Assembly: GCF_945859685.1 (NCBI RefSeq)
Contig: NC_079147.1
Coordinates: 265,412,572-265,476,571 of the forward strand
Reading direction: 5' to 3'
DNA from: Eupeodes corollae
Lineage: Eukaryota > Arthropoda > Insecta > Diptera > Syrphidae
Length of the DNA: 64,000 bases
Shown: piece after piece, positions 62,411 to 64,000 of the stretch
How positions within the stretch are numbered: position 1 is the first letter of the stretch
How the letters are laid out: each line of letters begins with the position of its first letter
Program-made: the position numbers and the translations under genes
Notes under the pieces: generated by a model
Databases searched by the model: none
Seen by the model: the letters and a program-made list of their open reading frames with translations, nothing else
Told to the model about the DNA's origin: nothing

Positions 62411-63240
62411 CCCGAAAAAACCACGTCAAAAAAAAACATAAAATTATTGATATAAGATTCTTTCTCATTTTCTGGGTTTTTTTAAATTTTTTGTAGCGTT
62501 TTTTCCCATTACAAAAACTCTCTTAAATATGGCTTGTTTTGAAAACTGTTAAAATCTTGGAATGCTTTCATTTGAAGAGAGTCTACTAAATTAAATATTT
62601 AGACCTTGCTGGACAATAGCGGACTTTAGCCCTTGAAATGTGTACATTTAAGGTTCAGATGCACATTTTATTATTTAAATTATGTTAGCCTTCTTTAAAG
62701 AACATTTTTAAGGGGTAATTCCAAAAGGTTTACGGAAAGTTTGTAATGTTTTAGAATTTGCACCAATTTCTCCCGAAAATTGATTCCAAAAACAAGACGT
62801 CAAAAAAAGCCAGACAATTCTTAATATCAGAATACGAACAAAAATTACATTTTGCTGCGAACTTTATCATTTTTTGGTTATTATCATTTATATTTGTGCA
62901 TCGCATTTTTGCCAATAAGAACAGAATATATTACATTTAGAAAAAACTACGTTTCAACACAATTTCTGACATTTCTGCATGAAATGCACCAAAAACCCTC
63001 TAAACGATTGTATTTTAGCTCTTGAATATGACATATTTAGAAGATTGTTGGAATATTTTTATGTTTCGTCGGAAGCCTTTCACAATAAATAGTTAGACCA
63101 TATCTATGTAGCTGGCATTTAAGACATTGAAATATGATAATAAAAGGTCAAGACACACATTTAACATTATGTTATTTATAATTTGTCAGCCTACAGAGAG
63201 CATTTAAAAACATTTTTAAAAGGTGCTCAAAAACTCATTT
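62410..63240 (+). repeat. Diverged direct duplication
   Basis: Landmarks recur in the same order: CCCGAAAA with CGTCAAAAAAA (62411-62434 and 62772-62808), TTAGACC (62600 and 63094), then TTATGTTA...GTTAGCC or GTCAGCC, and AACATTTTTAA (62701 and 63209). The offset grows from about 365 to 505 bases, so indels have accumulated. No coding content was recognised. Confidence 0.45.
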
Positions 63241-64000
63241 TATGTCAAGTAGATCCACCCTGGCTTAAATTTTGAGTTTGGTACGATGTGATACGTAATT
63301 TTTATGAAACAAAAAAACATTTGATTACTCCAATATTTTACGAACAGAAAAGCATAACAGTTTGGGTTTTATATTTTCACAAAATATAAAAAACCTTCTC
63401 CTAATATTTGGTAAGATTATATTTTCGACTCGAATTCCTTGAGTGTAGAAGAAATTGTTGAAATCAATCTTTATTCATATCTGACAAATTTTGTTTTGTT
63501 TTTAAAATTTTTAAAAATTCAAAAACAATTCCATTGACATTGCTTTTTATAGAAACTTAAGTCGTAAAATACTACTAAATTTCCTAAAAATTTATTTATT
63601 ATATATTTAACGTAAAAATAACTAAGGATTTGGTTAAACTAAACAATAATTAACTTTTCAATAATTGTATATCAAAGAAATAGTGAATTTTCACCACTTT
63701 GGAAAATGTCCGAGTTTTTCAGAGTCATACAAATTTAGAGAACAAACTTTAATATATTGCAAATAAGTTTAAATAGTTTTTTTAAAAAGCTCTTAGTGCT
63801 ATTAATTTGGTTATTCAATAACAATAACATTTAAAGAATCTATAATCACAAGTACTTGAAAAATGAAACAGAATAAAAAATGGTTCATAATGAAGCAATT
63901 AGGAACGTTTTATATTCACTCTTTTATCATTAATTCTATTAAAATGCTATACAAATGGAAATGGATTTTAAACCAAAGCCGACACCAGTTTTCTTAAGAA
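63240..64000. other. AT-rich spacer to the window end
   Basis: No recognisable gene or repeat end. Confidence 0.5.

Overview
The window is AT-rich eukaryotic DNA and looks like an insect, most likely a fly. It carries several non-LTR retrotransposon (LINE) relics, three copies of a mariner-like transposon, a Tc3-like transposon, a tRNA-derived SINE, dense CAT/CGT/CTT triplet runs in moderately GC-richer islands, and homopolymer-rich spacers. I found no intact host protein-coding gene, no rRNA gene and no convincing functional tRNA. Every open frame with recognisable homology is a broken transposable-element protein. The window is best read as intergenic DNA or part of a very large intron. A run of exactly 200 N (46363-46562) marks an assembly gap.

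Layout. 1-2750: unique sequence. 2750-4030: LINE relic (+), followed directly by copy 1 of an unfamiliar dispersed repeat (4045-5000). 6520-7925: second LINE relic (+). 8440-9600: GC-richer island. 9830-10690 and 12651-13400: two decayed mariner-like transposases. 13402-15258: dispersed-repeat copy 2 (-), split by a SINE with perfect target-site duplications. 16640-17880: island. 19620-20500: coding-like sequence I could not identify. 20722-21540: dispersed-repeat copy 3. 22830-24140: island. 25680-27050 and 27640-28920: two LINE relics (-). 29900-34450 and 37450-38660: islands with triplet repeats. 36395-36570: fragment of an RNase H-bearing LINE.

39908-53300 is the most structured part. Dispersed-repeat copy 4 leads into a 5.1 kb block (40293-45356) that is repeated in direct orientation after the gap (46847-51237). 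Both blocks hold the same Tc3-like element. Only the first also holds a LINE (41247-42564), so the second block preserves the empty site. The right halves are almost identical, while the left halves differ at roughly one base in ten. The second block runs into dispersed-repeat copy 5, which is itself split by an RNase H-bearing LINE (51358-52534).

53936-54941 is a 1 kb terminal-inverted-repeat element with palindromic subterminal motifs. 55343-56230 is a 5'-truncated copy of the RNase H LINE with a perfect 14-bp target duplication. 60568-61495 is an internally deleted mariner-like element with both inverted repeats. 62410-63240 holds a diverged direct duplication.

No host genes work together here. 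The biology on view is layered transposon insertion, deletion and duplication. The least familiar component is the dispersed family with internal tandem monomers of about 175 bp.
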